NCBI GenBank assembly: GCA_012959805.1
Contig: DUCN01000098.1
Span: 257,646 to 321,645 of the forward strand
Length of the DNA stretch: 64,000 nucleotides
From: Myxococcales bacterium
Lineage (GTDB): Bacteria; Myxococcota_A; UBA9160; UBA4427
Direction of reading: 5' to 3'
Shown: in pieces, positions 63,884 to 64,000 of the stretch
Numbering within the stretch: the first letter of the stretch is position 1
How the letters are laid out: the number at the start of each line of letters is the position of its first letter
Position numbers and translations under genes: made by a program
The notes under the pieces: generated by a model
Databases searched by the model: none
Seen by the model: only the letters and a program-made list of their open reading frames with translations
What the model was told of the DNA's origin: nothing

Positions 63884-64000
63884 ATGTACAGAATACGTCT
63901 ATTTGTAATCGCAATCGGGGTAGCCGTGATGCTTACGCCTTCAATTGCGATGGCCGGGGACTTCATGGAGGACACCACGGTCGAAGCGTGGGTTGCCACC
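63884..64000 (+). CDS. Exported protein, N-terminal fragment
   Basis: The ATG at 63884, 9 bases after AAGGGG, opens a frame running off the window (39 codons visible). It codes a signal peptide MYRIRLFVIAIGVAVMLTPS ending AMA, followed by GDFMEDTTVEAWVA, so it is an exported protein of unknown family. It is partial at its 3' end. Confidence 0.7.
   Translation, partial: MYRIRLFVIAIGVAVMLTPSIAMAGDFMEDTTVEAWVAT

Overview
The window is a high-GC, gene-dense chromosome segment from a Gram-negative bacterium. The best guess is an uncultivated deltaproteobacterial lineage (Myxococcota, Desulfobacterota or Binatota-like). The guess rests on four things: an F-type ATP synthase with paired b and b' stalks split into two operons, a protein resembling the C-terminal domain of Myxococcus MXAN_5187, periplasmic folding and envelope proteins (SurA/PpiC-type, YidC, a LolA-like protein, c-type cytochromes), and an origin-type gene neighbourhood. 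No rRNA operon, CRISPR array, insertion sequence or prophage is visible.

Layout. 0.1-2.3 kb: two glycosyltransferases. 2.5-6.1 kb: mfd. 6.1-6.8 kb (minus): a membrane-anchored thioredoxin-fold protein whose active-site codon is an in-frame TGA followed by a SECIS-like hairpin, so a probable selenoprotein. 7.1-7.7 kb: a TetR regulator. 7.9-10.3 kb: a decayed sugar/nonulosonate-type cluster (frameshifted SpsF-like cytidylyltransferase, intact SDR, internally deleted aldo/keto reductase). 10.3-15.9 kb: SurA/PpiC-like isomerase, uvrA, a His-less CPBP protein and a Cys-less rhodanese remnant. 15.9-19.4 kb (minus): tmk, then atpZ-atpI-atpB-atpE with a strong terminator. 19.5-27.5 kb (minus): dnaN, gyrB, gyrA, hemL. 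28.1-35.2 kb (plus): rpmH, rnpA, yidD, yidC, khpB/jag, three parS sites, rsmG, parA, parB, bactofilin. 35.8-42.9 kb: atpF'-F-H-A-G-D-C and a lipoate-ligase-family gene. 43.0-44.5 kb: two cytochromes c. 44.5-49.3 kb (minus): MXAN_5187-like protein, queuosine-precursor transporter and bioD-bioF-bioB with a BirA-type operator. 49.5-58.2 kb: radA, polyprenyl synthase, ComEA-like protein, a BtuFCD-type importer, eno and a LolA-like protein. 58.2-64.0 kb: a broken response regulator, tRNA-Ala(CGC), a UbiA-like membrane protein, two tandem dodecins, a nucleotidyltransferase, ygfZ, a DUF2064-type transferase and the start of an exported protein.

How the genes fit together. The centre is an origin-proximal block for replication (gyrA, gyrB, dnaN), ribosome and membrane biogenesis, and chromosome segregation (ParAB with a parS cluster). 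dnaA, recF, mnmE and mnmG, which often sit here, are absent from the window. The two ATP synthase operons flank this block and together encode the complete F1Fo enzyme. The c subunit carries most of a Na+-binding signature. Biotin synthesis is under a probable BirA operator that contains the bioB -35 box.

The most notable points are the selenoprotein with its recoding hairpin, the BirA operator, the repeated parS cluster that creates a false rsmG N-terminus, the possible sodium-type c ring, and a recurring pattern of genes with internal deletions.
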